Below are positions 7,010 to 14,136 of a stretch of DNA of 16,206 nt, in pieces. The notes under the pieces were generated by a model that saw only the letters and a program-made list of their open reading frames with translations, did no database searches and was not told the origin of the DNA. Each line of letters begins with the position of its first letter. Position 1 is the first letter of the stretch. Origin of the DNA: JBDKVA01 sp039679375 (GTDB lineage Bacteria > Bacillota > Clostridia > Acetivibrionales > DTU013); contig JBDKVA010000185.1 in the NCBI GenBank assembly GCA_039679375.1, positions 1 through 16,206 on the forward strand. Direction: 5' to 3'. The position numbers and the translations under genes were made by a program.

Positions 7010-8328
7010 GATTCGTGCACCTCCTTAACACCATATAACCAAAGATGCTGCTTGCAGAAATCAAATCCAGCTAATGATCTCATCATTATTTTGGTAAGTG
7101 TCAGGGCAGTAAAGAAACTGATTATAACACCTATTGTCAGTGTATACGCAAAGGAAATCATCGAGCCGGTACCAAAGATATAAAGCATCGCTGCAGCAAT
7201 CAGCGTGGTCAGATTACCGTCAAGTATTGCCGCAAAGGCTCTCTCGAAGCCAAGGTCAATAGATGCGCGCAATGTTTTACCGCTTCGCAGTTCTTCTTTG
7301 ATTCTTTCAAAAATAATGACATTTGCGTCAACACCCATACCTACCGATAATATGATACCGGCAATACCGGTGATTGTTACTGTGATATCGACCCATGAGA
7401 TAAACAGAAGCGTGAGAACGGCAAGTGCAAACAATGCAATACACGCGACAAATCCAGGCAGTCTGTAATACCCTATTATGAAAAGGCAAATAAGTATAAA
7501 TGCTACTATAAAAGCCTTTATTGCAACATCAAGAGCACCTTTTCCAAGCGTCGGAGTGATTGAGTTTACCGATTTTGTCTCAAGCTTGAATGGCAGAGAG
7601 CCTGCCCTGATAGTATCAGCAAGATCCTTCGCTTCTTTCGTTGCAGCATCGCCAGTTTTATTTAGTGTAATAACGGCATTACCGTCTGTTATATGTGCCT
7701 CAACAACCGGTGCGGAAACAAACTGATCATCCATGAAAATAGCTATCGGCTGTCCTATAAGTCTCCCGGTAGCCTCGGCAAATGACGTTTTTCCTATATC
7801 GCTCAAACTCAGTGCTACAACCATTTGACCGGTCTGCGGATCTGTCTGAGGCTTTGCGTTAAGCACTTCGGTTCCCTGCAAAATAATCTTTCCGGTTGGC
7901 TTGTAGTTGCCCAAACTGTCAGTCTGGGTTTTATCAACCTCCTGGAATGTCAGGAGAGCTGTTTTGCCAATCGCTGCAAGCGTCTTATCAGCATCATACT
8001 CAGTTTCGTTTGCAGCCCATGGAATTCTTAACAGGATTCTTCCATTGGTTACGTCTGTAGTTAAATCTCTGTCAAGTATTCCTTCCTTATCAAGCCTTTT
8101 GCCTATTATAACCTTGGCGGTATCAAGTTCGTCCTGAGTCGGCCTTCCTCCGCCTTCCTTTACAGCATAAAGCAATGCATCTATTCCCCCGTTGATATCG
8201 ATGCCCGGTCTGATGTCATAGGCTCCGGGTATCCTAATGCCAAATAAATTGCCTGTAAAGGCTATACAAGCCAGTGCGGCAATCAAGGCAATAACAAGGA
8301 AAAATTTTATTCCATTGTTCCCTTTCAT
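7006..8328 (-). CDS. secD: Protein translocase subunit SecD
   Basis: SecD is the larger SecDF component. Counting from the ATG at 8328 it has 440 residues. The first membrane helix is FFLVIALIAALACIAF, followed by the conserved DIRPGIDINGG and a large extracytoplasmic domain to about residue 265 (including QPIAIFMDDQFVSAPVV). Five clustered helices follow, with the family motif GMGVDANVIIFERIKEELR (about 331-349) and a Gly-rich last pair (FGTGSMISFAYTLTIGV). The frame extends upstream to an ATG at 8379, adding 17 basic residues. I prefer 8328 because GGGGGA lies nine bases before it, whereas GAGGTG before 8379 is 12 bases away; both remain possible. The gene has its own strong promoter and is coupled to secF. 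Confidence 0.95.
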   Translation of the reverse strand: MKGNNGIKFFLVIALIAALACIAFTGNLFGIRIPGAYDIRPGIDINGGIDALLYAVKEGGGRPTQDELDTAKVIIGKRLDKEGILDRDLTTDVTNGRILLRIPWAANETEYDADKTLAAIGKTALLTFQEVDKTQTDSLGNYKPTGKIILQGTEVLNAKPQTDPQTGQMVVALSLSDIGKTSFAEATGRLIGQPIAIFMDDQFVSAPVVEAHITDGNAVITLNKTGDAATKEAKDLADTIRAGSLPFKLETKSVNSITPTLGKGALDVAIKAFIVAFILICLFIIGYYRLPGFVACIALFALAVLTLLFISWVDITVTITGIAGIILSVGMGVDANVIIFERIKEELRSGKTLRASIDLGFERAFAAILDGNLTTLIAAAMLYIFGTGSMISFAYTLTIGVIISFFTALTLTKIMMRSLAGFDFCKQHLWLYGVKEVHES

Positions 8329-8418
8329 CTGTAAAAATCCCCCTTTTTTCTTAGCATGGGCTTTAAGGATGCGTCTCATTTTTTACGGATACACCTCAAA
8401 TGCCAAACGCATGAAGCT

Positions 8419-8447
8419 ATTATATAACTATCGTACAAGCGAGTCAA
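8419..8447 (-). promoter_or_regulatory. Sigma-A promoter of secD-secF
   Basis: TTGACT (8447-8442), a 17-base spacer and a perfect TATAAT (8424-8419) on the minus strand make a near-consensus promoter. It begins 50 bases after the stop of the upstream HD gene, with no terminator between, so read-through from the SCIFF unit is also possible. Confidence 0.9.
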
Positions 8448-8497
8448 TACTTTTTACCCCCTATAAACTGGATGTTTAAGGAATGATATTGTATTAT

Positions 8498-9157
8498 TCA
8501 AATCAGCTTGGAACCATTAATCAGCAGCTGGAAATTCAGTCCCAGAAAAGCTGCGGCGCGCCTGTTCATTGTCATCCTTGCCAGAAAAATTTCAAAGTAA
8601 TCCATTACCGGACAAATGGATGTATCAATCTGAAGGATCAGATCTGCTGTTTTTACTTCCTTATTAATCGTAACGACAGATTTCTCGACAGCGTAATTTA
8701 CCCTGTCATGGATATCAAAGGTTGCAAAATCCGTATTCCTGACCCTGCTTCTGTGCACGTCGGACTTGTCGGCCAGAATGAGAGCGGCTGAAATATTACT
8801 GACCGATGTGCCTGTGCGCTCATCATGATTTCCGATCGCCAGCATGATTTCAGCAGCCTCCGTGTAGTCCATTCCCATTCTTGTAAGCATTTCATATGCC
8901 AATACCGCTCCTGTATGGGCGTGGTCTGTCCGGTTGACTGCGTTTCCTATATCATGCAGGTAGCCGGCGATTTTTACAAGCTCCACTTCTCTTTCAGGGT
9001 GTTCAAGCTGTTCCAATATCCTTCCTGCAGTCTCTGATACCAGAGATACATGCCTGAAGGAATGCTCCGTATAGCCAAGTATCTGCATCTGCTTCTCAGC
9101 AATCGATAAAAAAGTCCGAACTTCTTCACTTTTTTTGATATCCTGAACTGTTATCAT
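8498..9157 (-). CDS. HD-domain phosphohydrolase, third gene of the SCIFF unit
   Basis: A 219-residue cytoplasmic protein of the HD metal-dependent phosphohydrolase superfamily. The four signature elements are visible: His36 (SFRHVSLV), His68-Asp69 (GYLHDIGNAV), a second His111-Asp112 (IGNHDERTG) and the distal Asp130 and Asp133 (ILADKSDVHRSRV). It lacks a GYP motif, so it is not an HD-GYP phosphodiesterase; the substrate cannot be told from sequence but is likely a nucleotide or phosphoester. The ATG at 9157 is only 12 bases after scfB, and its ribosome binding site AGGAGG overlaps the scfB TAG stop, implying co-translation with the SCIFF maturase. The ending (FLGLNFQLLINGSKLI) is hydrophobic but too short to be a clear anchor. 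Confidence 0.88.
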   Translation of the reverse strand: MITVQDIKKSEEVRTFLSIAEKQMQILGYTEHSFRHVSLVSETAGRILEQLEHPEREVELVKIAGYLHDIGNAVNRTDHAHTGAVLAYEMLTRMGMDYTEAAEIMLAIGNHDERTGTSVSNISAALILADKSDVHRSRVRNTDFATFDIHDRVNYAVEKSVVTINKEVKTADLILQIDTSICPVMDYFEIFLARMTMNRRAAAFLGLNFQLLINGSKLI

Positions 9158-9169
9158 ATGGACCGCCTC

Positions 9170-10546
9170 CTACTCGATTTCTTTTTCCTCCGCCTCCATC
9201 ACCTTTGCCCAAAGTGCGCATTCGACCCTTTTCCGTTCCAGCTCGCACCCGATTTTATAGGGCTTGTCCAGGCAATTGTTGAACTGCCAGGCATTGGCCG
9301 CACAGCCCCCGCTGCAAAAGAATCTAGCCCAGCACTCTTTGCAGTCGGGCTTCGAATAAATGGTTTGCTTTGCAAACATATCGCGGATCGTCATATCAAT
9401 ATCAGTACTGTTCTTAACATTTCCCATTTTAAATTGTTCCATACCGACGAACTGGTGACATGGGTACAGATCGCCTTCAGGCGTTACAGCCAGGTATTCA
9501 TGACCGGAGCCGCAACCTTTCAGCCGTTTTACCACACATGGGCCATGGTCGAGATCCATCATGAAATGGAAAAAGTTAAAGCCCCTTGATTCCTTGTGCC
9601 TGCTGACATATTCCAAAACAAGGCTCTCATATTCACTGAACAGCTGCGGAAGATCCTCCTGCCTGATATCAAAACCGGTATCTTTCGCCGCCACGACCGG
9701 TTCTACCGAAATCTGCTTAAAGCCCAGATCTGCCAGGTGCAGTACATCTCTGGAAAAATCCAGGTTCTCCCTTGTAAATGTTCCCCGGACATAATAGCGG
9801 TCCTGCCCGCGTGAGTCCGCCATGTCTTTTATTTTCGGCAAAATGTCGCTGTAGGTGCCTCTTCCATTTATCCTCGTGCGCATCCTGTCATTGACTTCCG
9901 GTCTGCCGTCAATACTTAATACAACGTTTCCCATATTCTCATTGATGAATTTTTTATTCTCTTCATTCAATAAAACAGCATTTGTCGTAATGGTAAACCT
10001 GAAATTCTTTCCGGTTTTGCTTTCCTTTTCCCTGGCATATTCTACAATTTGCTTCACTGTGTCGAAATTGAGCAGCGGTTCGCCCCCAAAGAAGTCTACC
10101 TCCAGATTGCGTCTTGTACCGGATTTCCCAATCAGGAAATCAATTGCCTTCTTGCCTATTTCCGCTGACATAAGTGTTCTTTTTGTGCCAAAATCCCCAG
10201 TCGACGCAAAACAATATCGGCACCTCAAGTTGCAGTCATGGGCGATATGAAGGCATAATGCCTTGATCACAGGCTTCCTGTTGTTTATAGCAATATGGGC
10301 TGCCAGTTCATCTTCAAAATCATCCTCAGAAAAAAGCTGGCCTGCCTTTTTCAGTTCCCTGAGTTCGCTCAGCGCCTCTGCGACATCTTCTCTTCCGTAT
10401 TTTGCTGAGAACCGGGAAAGGATGTCATCATCCGCCTCATCAAAACAGTCAAGCAGCTCATAAGCCAGGTCGTCCAGCTCATGCACCGCGCCACTGTTGA
10501 CATCCAGTACAATATTTTTATTATGCATCCTGAATTTATGAATCAT
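9170..10546 (-). CDS. scfB: SCIFF peptide maturase, radical SAM/SPASM thioether-forming enzyme
   Basis: This enzyme installs a thioether cross-link in the six-cysteine SCIFF peptide, using S-adenosylmethionine and iron-sulfur clusters. From the ATG at 10546 it has 458 residues. The first ~85 resemble a peptide-binding (RRE-type) domain. The radical SAM motif CNLRCRYC holds Cys105, Cys109 and Cys112 (CxxxCxxC), followed by FFGGEPLLN. The C-terminal SPASM region is rich in cysteine, with Cys337, Cys345 and Cys363, and then the cluster CKECWARFFCSGGC (402-415) and Cys434, enough for two auxiliary 4Fe-4S clusters. Characterised relatives are CteB of Acetivibrio thermocellus and Tte1186 of Caldanaerobacter. 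The frame begins at 10576, but AGGAG directly before 10546 sets the start. Its substrate gene lies just upstream, and an HD hydrolase gene follows after 12 bases. Confidence 0.96.
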   Translation of the reverse strand: MIHKFRMHNKNIVLDVNSGAVHELDDLAYELLDCFDEADDDILSRFSAKYGREDVAEALSELRELKKAGQLFSEDDFEDELAAHIAINNRKPVIKALCLHIAHDCNLRCRYCFASTGDFGTKRTLMSAEIGKKAIDFLIGKSGTRRNLEVDFFGGEPLLNFDTVKQIVEYAREKESKTGKNFRFTITTNAVLLNEENKKFINENMGNVVLSIDGRPEVNDRMRTRINGRGTYSDILPKIKDMADSRGQDRYYVRGTFTRENLDFSRDVLHLADLGFKQISVEPVVAAKDTGFDIRQEDLPQLFSEYESLVLEYVSRHKESRGFNFFHFMMDLDHGPCVVKRLKGCGSGHEYLAVTPEGDLYPCHQFVGMEQFKMGNVKNSTDIDMTIRDMFAKQTIYSKPDCKECWARFFCSGGCAANAWQFNNCLDKPYKIGCELERKRVECALWAKVMEAEEKEIE

Positions 10547-10581
10547 TTCTTTTCTCCTATGGATAATTGCCTGCACACATA

Positions 10582-10612
10582 AACAGCGAGGGGCACCGAG
10601 CCTCCCGCTGTT
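10582..10612 (-). other. Intercistronic hairpin between scfA and scfB
   Basis: On the minus strand AACAGCGGGAGG pairs with CCCCTCGCTGTT around a seven-base loop: 11 of 12 positions pair, including one G-U. No U-run follows, so full termination is unlikely. It sits 25 bases after the scfA stop and could protect the short scfA mRNA or dampen read-through, keeping peptide in excess of enzyme. Confidence 0.65.
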
Positions 10613-10636
10613 ATGGTTTCAGCTTTGTTCAGCTAT

Positions 10637-10777
10637 TTATCTCTTTTCACATTTCTGGTTTGCCACCGTGCAGCTTGTCTTGCAAGCTGACTGGCATGAT
10701 GTCTGGCATTCGCCGCAGCCGGAATTCTTAATATCCTTCTTTAATGCCGGGCTGTTGATCGTCTTTATATGTTTCAT
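10637..10777 (-). CDS. scfA: SCIFF six-cysteine ribosomal peptide precursor
   Basis: A 46-residue peptide, the substrate of the adjacent radical SAM maturase. It starts MKHIKTINSPALKKDIKNSG, a lysine-rich leader without a signal peptide, and then carries six cysteines at 21, 24, 28, 32, 36 and 43 (C-x2-C-x3-C-x3-C-x3-C-x6-C), the defining pattern of SCIFF (six cysteines in forty-five residues). In characterised homologues the thioether joins a Cys to a nearby Thr; I recall Cys32 and Thr37, and both are present here at exactly those positions in ACKTSCTVANQ. The ATG at 10777 has GGGAGGG five bases upstream. The gene has its own promoter at 10840-10868 and is followed by a hairpin before scfB. 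The biological role of the mature peptide is unknown. Confidence 0.96.
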   Translation of the reverse strand: MKHIKTINSPALKKDIKNSGCGECQTSCQSACKTSCTVANQKCEKR

Positions 10778-10839
10778 ATGTACCCTCCCATTTGCTTTCT
10801 GTACTTGCGACCTGTTACAGTCTTCCTATTGCGATGATA

Positions 10840-10868
10840 ATTATAACACAACAATATACTGCTGAAAA
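10840..10868 (-). promoter_or_regulatory. Sigma-A promoter of the scfA-scfB-HD unit
   Basis: On the minus strand TTTTCA (10868-10863), a 17-base spacer and a perfect TATAAT (10845-10840) precede scfA. The start should lie near 10833, giving a leader of about 55 bases. It begins 32 bases after the stop of the TIGR04086 gene, so the SCIFF unit can be expressed separately. Confidence 0.75.
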
Positions 10869-10900
10869 GGGCTTTGCAAAATTCAATACCGATTTTAATT

Positions 10901-11332
10901 TCAGGCATGTCTGTATTTCTTGCCACCTTTTATATTAATGCCTACAATTCCGCCGATTGCGCCGGTTAAAATCCCAATCAGCGACATGGTGACCACATAT
11001 TTGTCGATTGCGAAATTTTTAAATACAAGACTGCTGAAAATATACAGTATCAGCATATAAATGAAACCCACCACGCTGCCGTTCAGCCAACCTTTGTTCC
11101 TGACACCTTTTGTCGAAACCGAGCCCGCTGTGAGAACACTTATGATTGTTGTAATAACTACCGCCGGTGAGATCAGTTTCTGCGGAAAATCCGTATTGGC
11201 TAAAATCAGTGCAAATAACATAAAAGCCGGTATTGTAATTATGTAAGCAGCCAGAATACCCTTTAAAACGGATTTGGGACTGAGGCTTTCATTTGCTGCA
11301 GTATTGGCATTCACATTTGACGTTCTGGGCAT
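10901..11332 (-). CDS. TIGR04086-type four-helix membrane protein
   Basis: A 143-residue integral membrane protein. After a short polar N-terminus (MPRTSNVNANTAANESLSPK) come four hydrophobic segments: about residues 24-45 (ILAAYIITIPAFMLFALI), 54-76 (ISPAVVITTIISVLTAGS), 83-104 (GWLNGSVVGFIYMLILYIF) and 113-133 (VVTMSLIGILTGAIGGIVGI), ending in a basic tail (KGGKKYRHA). The size, topology and Gly-rich last helix followed by a Lys/Arg tail fit the TIGR04086 family, which in clostridia lies between yajC and the SCIFF genes as it does here; its function is unknown. The frame extends back to 11359, but AGGAGG six bases before the ATG at 11332 decides the start. A terminator separates it from yajC. 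A TATAAT inside a perfect palindrome lies 24 bases upstream of the start. Confidence 0.88.
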   Translation of the reverse strand: MPRTSNVNANTAANESLSPKSVLKGILAAYIITIPAFMLFALILANTDFPQKLISPAVVITTIISVLTAGSVSTKGVRNKGWLNGSVVGFIYMLILYIFSSLVFKNFAIDKYVVTMSLIGILTGAIGGIVGINIKGGKKYRHA

Positions 11333-11353
11333 AAACTCCCTCCTGCACTCTTC

Positions 11354-11372
11354 AAGCATATATTATATGCTT
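11354..11372. promoter_or_regulatory. Perfect 19-bp palindrome over the likely -10 of the TIGR04086 gene
   Basis: AAGCATATA-T-TATATGCTT is a perfect palindrome (9 + 1 + 9). The minus strand contains TATAAT within it, 24-35 bases before the chosen start codon, but there is no good -35 at 16-18 bases. It could be an operator covering the promoter or a small leader hairpin. Confidence 0.5.
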
Positions 11373-11420
11373 ATTACAGTGGCGGAAGGAATAGAACAGA
11401 AAAACCGCAGCATAGAAATA

Positions 11421-11467
11421 CCAAAAGAATGCTTCGCCCAGGTATTTCTTATCTTCTGAGCGAAGCA
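11421..11467 (-). terminator. Terminator of queA-tgt-yajC
   Basis: On the minus strand a 12-bp stem, TGCTTCGCTCAG / CTGGGCGAAGCA (one G-U), with a 14-base loop (11442-11455) is followed by TTCTTTTGG. It starts 14 bases after the yajC stop. The loop is rather large and the U-tract imperfect, but position and stem fit. Confidence 0.75.
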
Positions 11468-11481
11468 CAGGTTTTGTAGCT

Positions 11482-11772
11482 TTATGATTCTACCGGTGCG
11501 ATGACTTCTTTGACAGCCCATTTCTTGAAATTGATTTTTGTTTTCTCAACGCCCGTCTCAATCGTTACTTCATCATCCTTAATGTTGATTACTTTTCCGG
11601 TGATGCCGCCTATCGTAATAACATTATTCCCTACCTGCATGGCATTGAGCATTGCTTTGGCCTTTTTGTCCCTCTTCTTCTGGGGTAGGAATACTAATAA
11701 ATACATAATTCCTATTATAAATACAAACCAAATCAACGTTGGCCAGATGGACGCACTAGCATCTGTAGGCAT
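11482..11772 (-). CDS. yajC: Preprotein translocase accessory subunit YajC
   Basis: YajC is a small membrane protein that associates with the SecDF complex of the Sec translocon. The 96-residue protein has a short exposed N-terminus (MPTDASASIW), one membrane helix (LIWFVFIIGIMYLLVFL, about 13-29), then the typical family sequence PQKKRDKKAKAMLNAMQVGN, and a small beta-rich cytoplasmic domain with VITIGGITGKVINI and VEKTKINFKKWAVKEVI. GGAGGG lies five bases before the ATG at 11772. It is the last gene of the queA-tgt-yajC unit, an arrangement also common outside the Firmicutes. Its partners secD and secF follow about 3 kb downstream, beyond the SCIFF genes. Confidence 0.95.
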   Translation of the reverse strand: MPTDASASIWPTLIWFVFIIGIMYLLVFLPQKKRDKKAKAMLNAMQVGNNVITIGGITGKVINIKDDEVTIETGVEKTKINFKKWAVKEVIAPVES

Positions 11773-11802
11773 AATTTCCCTCCGTTTAATTTATTTTATT
11801 AC

Positions 11803-11818
11803 AGGTTATTGCTAACCT
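11803..11818 (-). other. Small hairpin between tgt and yajC
   Basis: On the minus strand AGGTTA-GCAA-TAACCT forms a 6-bp stem capped by a GNRA-type GCAA tetraloop, 13 bases after the tgt stop. No T-run follows, so it is more likely an mRNA stability or processing element than a terminator. Confidence 0.35.
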
Positions 11819-11831
11819 TAATAATCCTTTA

Positions 11832-12950
11832 TTATTTGTACCCATATGAGCTGAAGAATTCATTTCTAAAATCACCCAGCCTATCTTCCATTATAGCCTT
11901 TCTTACCTTTTTCATCAAGTCTAAAAGAAATTTTAGGTTGTGCCAGGTGGTCAGCCTGATGCCCAATACCTCCTGAGCTTTCAAAAGGTGCCTTATATAT
12001 GCCCTGGAAAAATTCCTGCAGACATAGCAGTCGCACTCCGGATCCAGCGGGCTGAAGTCCCTTGCATACTTTGCATCCCTTGCTATGATTTTGCCCCTGC
12101 TTGTCATGACCGTACCGTTGCGGCCTATCCGGGTAGGCAGTACGCAGTCGAACATGTCGACACCCCGGATCGCACCCTCTATCAAAAAGTCCGGGCTGCC
12201 CACACCCATCAGATACCTTGGCTTATCTTCCGGCAATAGAGGAACGGTGCATTCGAGCATACGGTACATGTCCTCCGGCGGTTCGCCAACACTGAGCCCG
12301 CCGATCGAATAACCCGGAAAATCCATTTGCACCAGTTCTTTGGCGCTTTGCTCCCTTAAATCGGGGTATACTCCACCCTGCACGATGCCGAAAAGTGCCT
12401 GCTGCTCCGTATTTTTATGCGCCTCCTTGCACCTTAAAGCCCATCTGCTTGTTCTTTCAAGTGATTTTTGTGCATATTCATGGTCTGCCGGATAAGGAAT
12501 GCACTCATCAAACGCCATAATAATGTCCGAACCCAGGTCGTTTTGTATTTTCATGACAAGCTCCGGTGTGAAAACATGCTTTGAACCGTCTATGTGAGAT
12601 CTGAATGTCACACCCTCTTCCTTTATATCCCTCAGGTCGCTGAGGCTGAAAACCTGGAATCCGCCGCTGTCCGTGAGTATCGGCCTGTCCCAGTTCATAA
12701 ACCTGTGCAGGCCTCCGGCCTCTCTGATCAGATCGTTACCAGGCCTCATATAAAGATGGTAGGTATTGCTGAGGATGATCCTTGCATCAATTTCCTTCAG
12801 CTCATCCGGCGACATTCCCTTTACCGTAGCCTGTGTTCCTACAGGCATGAAAACCGGCGTATCAAAAGAGCCATGAGGTGTGTGTACTACGCCGAGCCGC
12901 GCTCCTGTCTGTTTGCACTTTTTTACCAGTTCGTACCTTAATGCTGGCAT
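11832..12950 (-). CDS. tgt: tRNA-guanine transglycosylase (queuine/preQ1 insertion)
   Basis: Tgt exchanges guanine at tRNA position 34 (GUN anticodons) for preQ1 in bacteria, the committed step of queuosine modification on tRNA. The 372-residue length is normal. Catalytic Asp94 sits in TDSGGFQVFSL, and the nucleophile Asp265 in RGVDMFDCVLPTR, matching the two aspartates of the Zymomonas enzyme. GGLSVGEP (217-224) is part of the substrate pocket. The zinc site is complete: Cys306, Cys308, Cys311 and His337 (C-x-C-x2-C-x25-H). The ATG at 12950 has AGGGGA five bases upstream. It follows queA by 32 bases and precedes yajC by 59, and all three share the promoter upstream of queA. Confidence 0.98.
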   Translation of the reverse strand: MPALRYELVKKCKQTGARLGVVHTPHGSFDTPVFMPVGTQATVKGMSPDELKEIDARIILSNTYHLYMRPGNDLIREAGGLHRFMNWDRPILTDSGGFQVFSLSDLRDIKEEGVTFRSHIDGSKHVFTPELVMKIQNDLGSDIIMAFDECIPYPADHEYAQKSLERTSRWALRCKEAHKNTEQQALFGIVQGGVYPDLREQSAKELVQMDFPGYSIGGLSVGEPPEDMYRMLECTVPLLPEDKPRYLMGVGSPDFLIEGAIRGVDMFDCVLPTRIGRNGTVMTSRGKIIARDAKYARDFSPLDPECDCYVCRNFSRAYIRHLLKAQEVLGIRLTTWHNLKFLLDLMKKVRKAIMEDRLGDFRNEFFSSYGYK

Positions 12951-12982
12951 GATTATCCCCTATCGGCAATCGCTTGCCTTTT

Positions 12983-14008
12983 TTATTTTAACAACATTGC
13001 ATCTCCGAAACTGAAGAAGCGGTACTTGAGATCTACTGCCGTATGGTATGCATTCAGTGTATTCTCCCTGCCTGCAAATGCGCTCACCAGCATGATCAGT
13101 GTTGATTCAGGTAGATGGAAATTTGTCACGATTGCATCAACTACCTTAAACCTATAACCGGGATAAATGAAAATATCCGTCCATCCCTGCTTCTGTTCCA
13201 TATGCCCGTCGCTTAAGCCGACCGTCTCAAGGACACGACAGCTGGTCGTCCCTACTGCTACAATCCTTCCGCCGTTTGCCTTTGCCCTGTTTATGGTCTC
13301 TGCTGCTGCGGAATCAATGGTATAATACTCCGAATGCATGACATGCTTTTCGATCTCCTTGACCTTGACCGGTCTGAAGGTCCCGAGGCCTACATGAAGA
13401 GTCAGGTATACGAGGCTTACGCCCTTATTCCTTATTTCCTCCAGCAATTGCGGCGTAAAATGAAGTCCGGCAGTTGGGGCAGCTGCAGAGCCCCTGTATT
13501 TTGAGTAGACCGTCTGATACCGTTCAGAATCCTCCAGTTTTTTTGTAATATACGGCGGCAGCGGCATAACGCCTACCCTGTCCAACACTTCTTGGAATAT
13601 TCCTTCATATTCGAAGCGGACCAGTCTGTTTCCGCTTTCCAGAACATCCGTAATTTCAGCTTTGAGTTCATTATTTCCAAATACAAACCGGTTGCCGGTT
13701 TTTGCCCTCTTCCCCGGTTTGACGATGACTTCCCAGACATCTCCCTCAATACACTTAAGCAGCAGAAATTCTATTTTTCCGCCTGTGTCAGTCCGTTCTC
13801 CCAGTAATCTAGCCGGTATTACCCTGGTGTTGTTCATCACAAGGCAGTCGCCTTTTCGCAGATATTCCGGCAAATCACTGAAACCCCTGTGTTCCATACT
13901 ACCGTCATTTTTATCAAGCACTAAAAGTCTGGAGCTGCTTCTTTTTGCAAGAGGTTCCTGCGCAATCAGTTCTTTTGGCAGTTCGTAAAAAAAATCACTC
14001 GATTTCAT
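12983..14008 (-). CDS. queA: S-adenosylmethionine:tRNA ribosyltransferase-isomerase QueA
   Basis: QueA transfers and isomerises the ribose of S-adenosylmethionine onto preQ1 in tRNA, giving epoxyqueuosine, the step after Tgt. The protein is 341 residues, typical for the family. Characteristic stretches are FFYELPKELIAQEPLAKRSS near the start, MNNTRVIPARLLG, EVIVKPGKRAKTG, MPLPPYI, the near-invariant YQTVY followed by GSAAAPTAGLHFT, the LHVGLGTFRPVK segment and the C-terminal VTNFHLPESTLIMLVSAFAG. The ATG at 14008 has AGGAG four bases upstream. It leads the queA-tgt-yajC unit. No gene for making preQ1 (queC/D/E/F) is in the window, so it is either elsewhere in the genome or preQ1 is salvaged. 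Confidence 0.98.
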   Translation of the reverse strand: MKSSDFFYELPKELIAQEPLAKRSSSRLLVLDKNDGSMEHRGFSDLPEYLRKGDCLVMNNTRVIPARLLGERTDTGGKIEFLLLKCIEGDVWEVIVKPGKRAKTGNRFVFGNNELKAEITDVLESGNRLVRFEYEGIFQEVLDRVGVMPLPPYITKKLEDSERYQTVYSKYRGSAAAPTAGLHFTPQLLEEIRNKGVSLVYLTLHVGLGTFRPVKVKEIEKHVMHSEYYTIDSAAAETINRAKANGGRIVAVGTTSCRVLETVGLSDGHMEQKQGWTDIFIYPGYRFKVVDAIVTNFHLPESTLIMLVSAFAGRENTLNAYHTAVDLKYRFFSFGDAMLLK

Positions 14009-14088
14009 TATTCTCCTATTATATATCCGATTATGATATTTCCGGTAAAATTCGTATTTGCAGCTTATATATTTCCATCACAAAAGAA

Positions 14089-14117
14089 ATCATACATGAT
14101 GACGAAATATTTTTCAA
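14089..14117 (-). promoter_or_regulatory. Sigma-A promoter of queA-tgt-yajC
   Basis: TTGAAA (14117-14112), a 17-base spacer and TATGAT (14094-14089) on the minus strand, each five of six to consensus, lie just after the stop of the SpoIID-domain gene. The -10 overlaps a small palindrome, ATCAT-GT-ATGAT. The leader to queA is about 75 bases and shows no preQ1-riboswitch pattern. I see no terminator between the SpoIID-domain gene and this promoter. Confidence 0.75.
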
Positions 14118-14136
14118 TATGATTTCTACCTTCATC

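Noticed and set aside
11803..11818. Terminator between tgt and yajC
   Set aside because: Short 6-bp stem with no following T-run; yajC lacks a separate clear promoter, so it is more likely co-transcribed.
14018..14023. TATAAT immediately upstream of queA
   Set aside because: It is only about 10 bases from the start codon and overlaps the ribosome binding site region; the TTGAAA/TATGAT pair at 14089-14117 is a better promoter.
14009..14082. preQ1 riboswitch in the queA leader
   Set aside because: The leader is AT-rich without the C-rich loop and A-rich tail expected of preQ1 riboswitches, and no convincing pseudoknot is visible.
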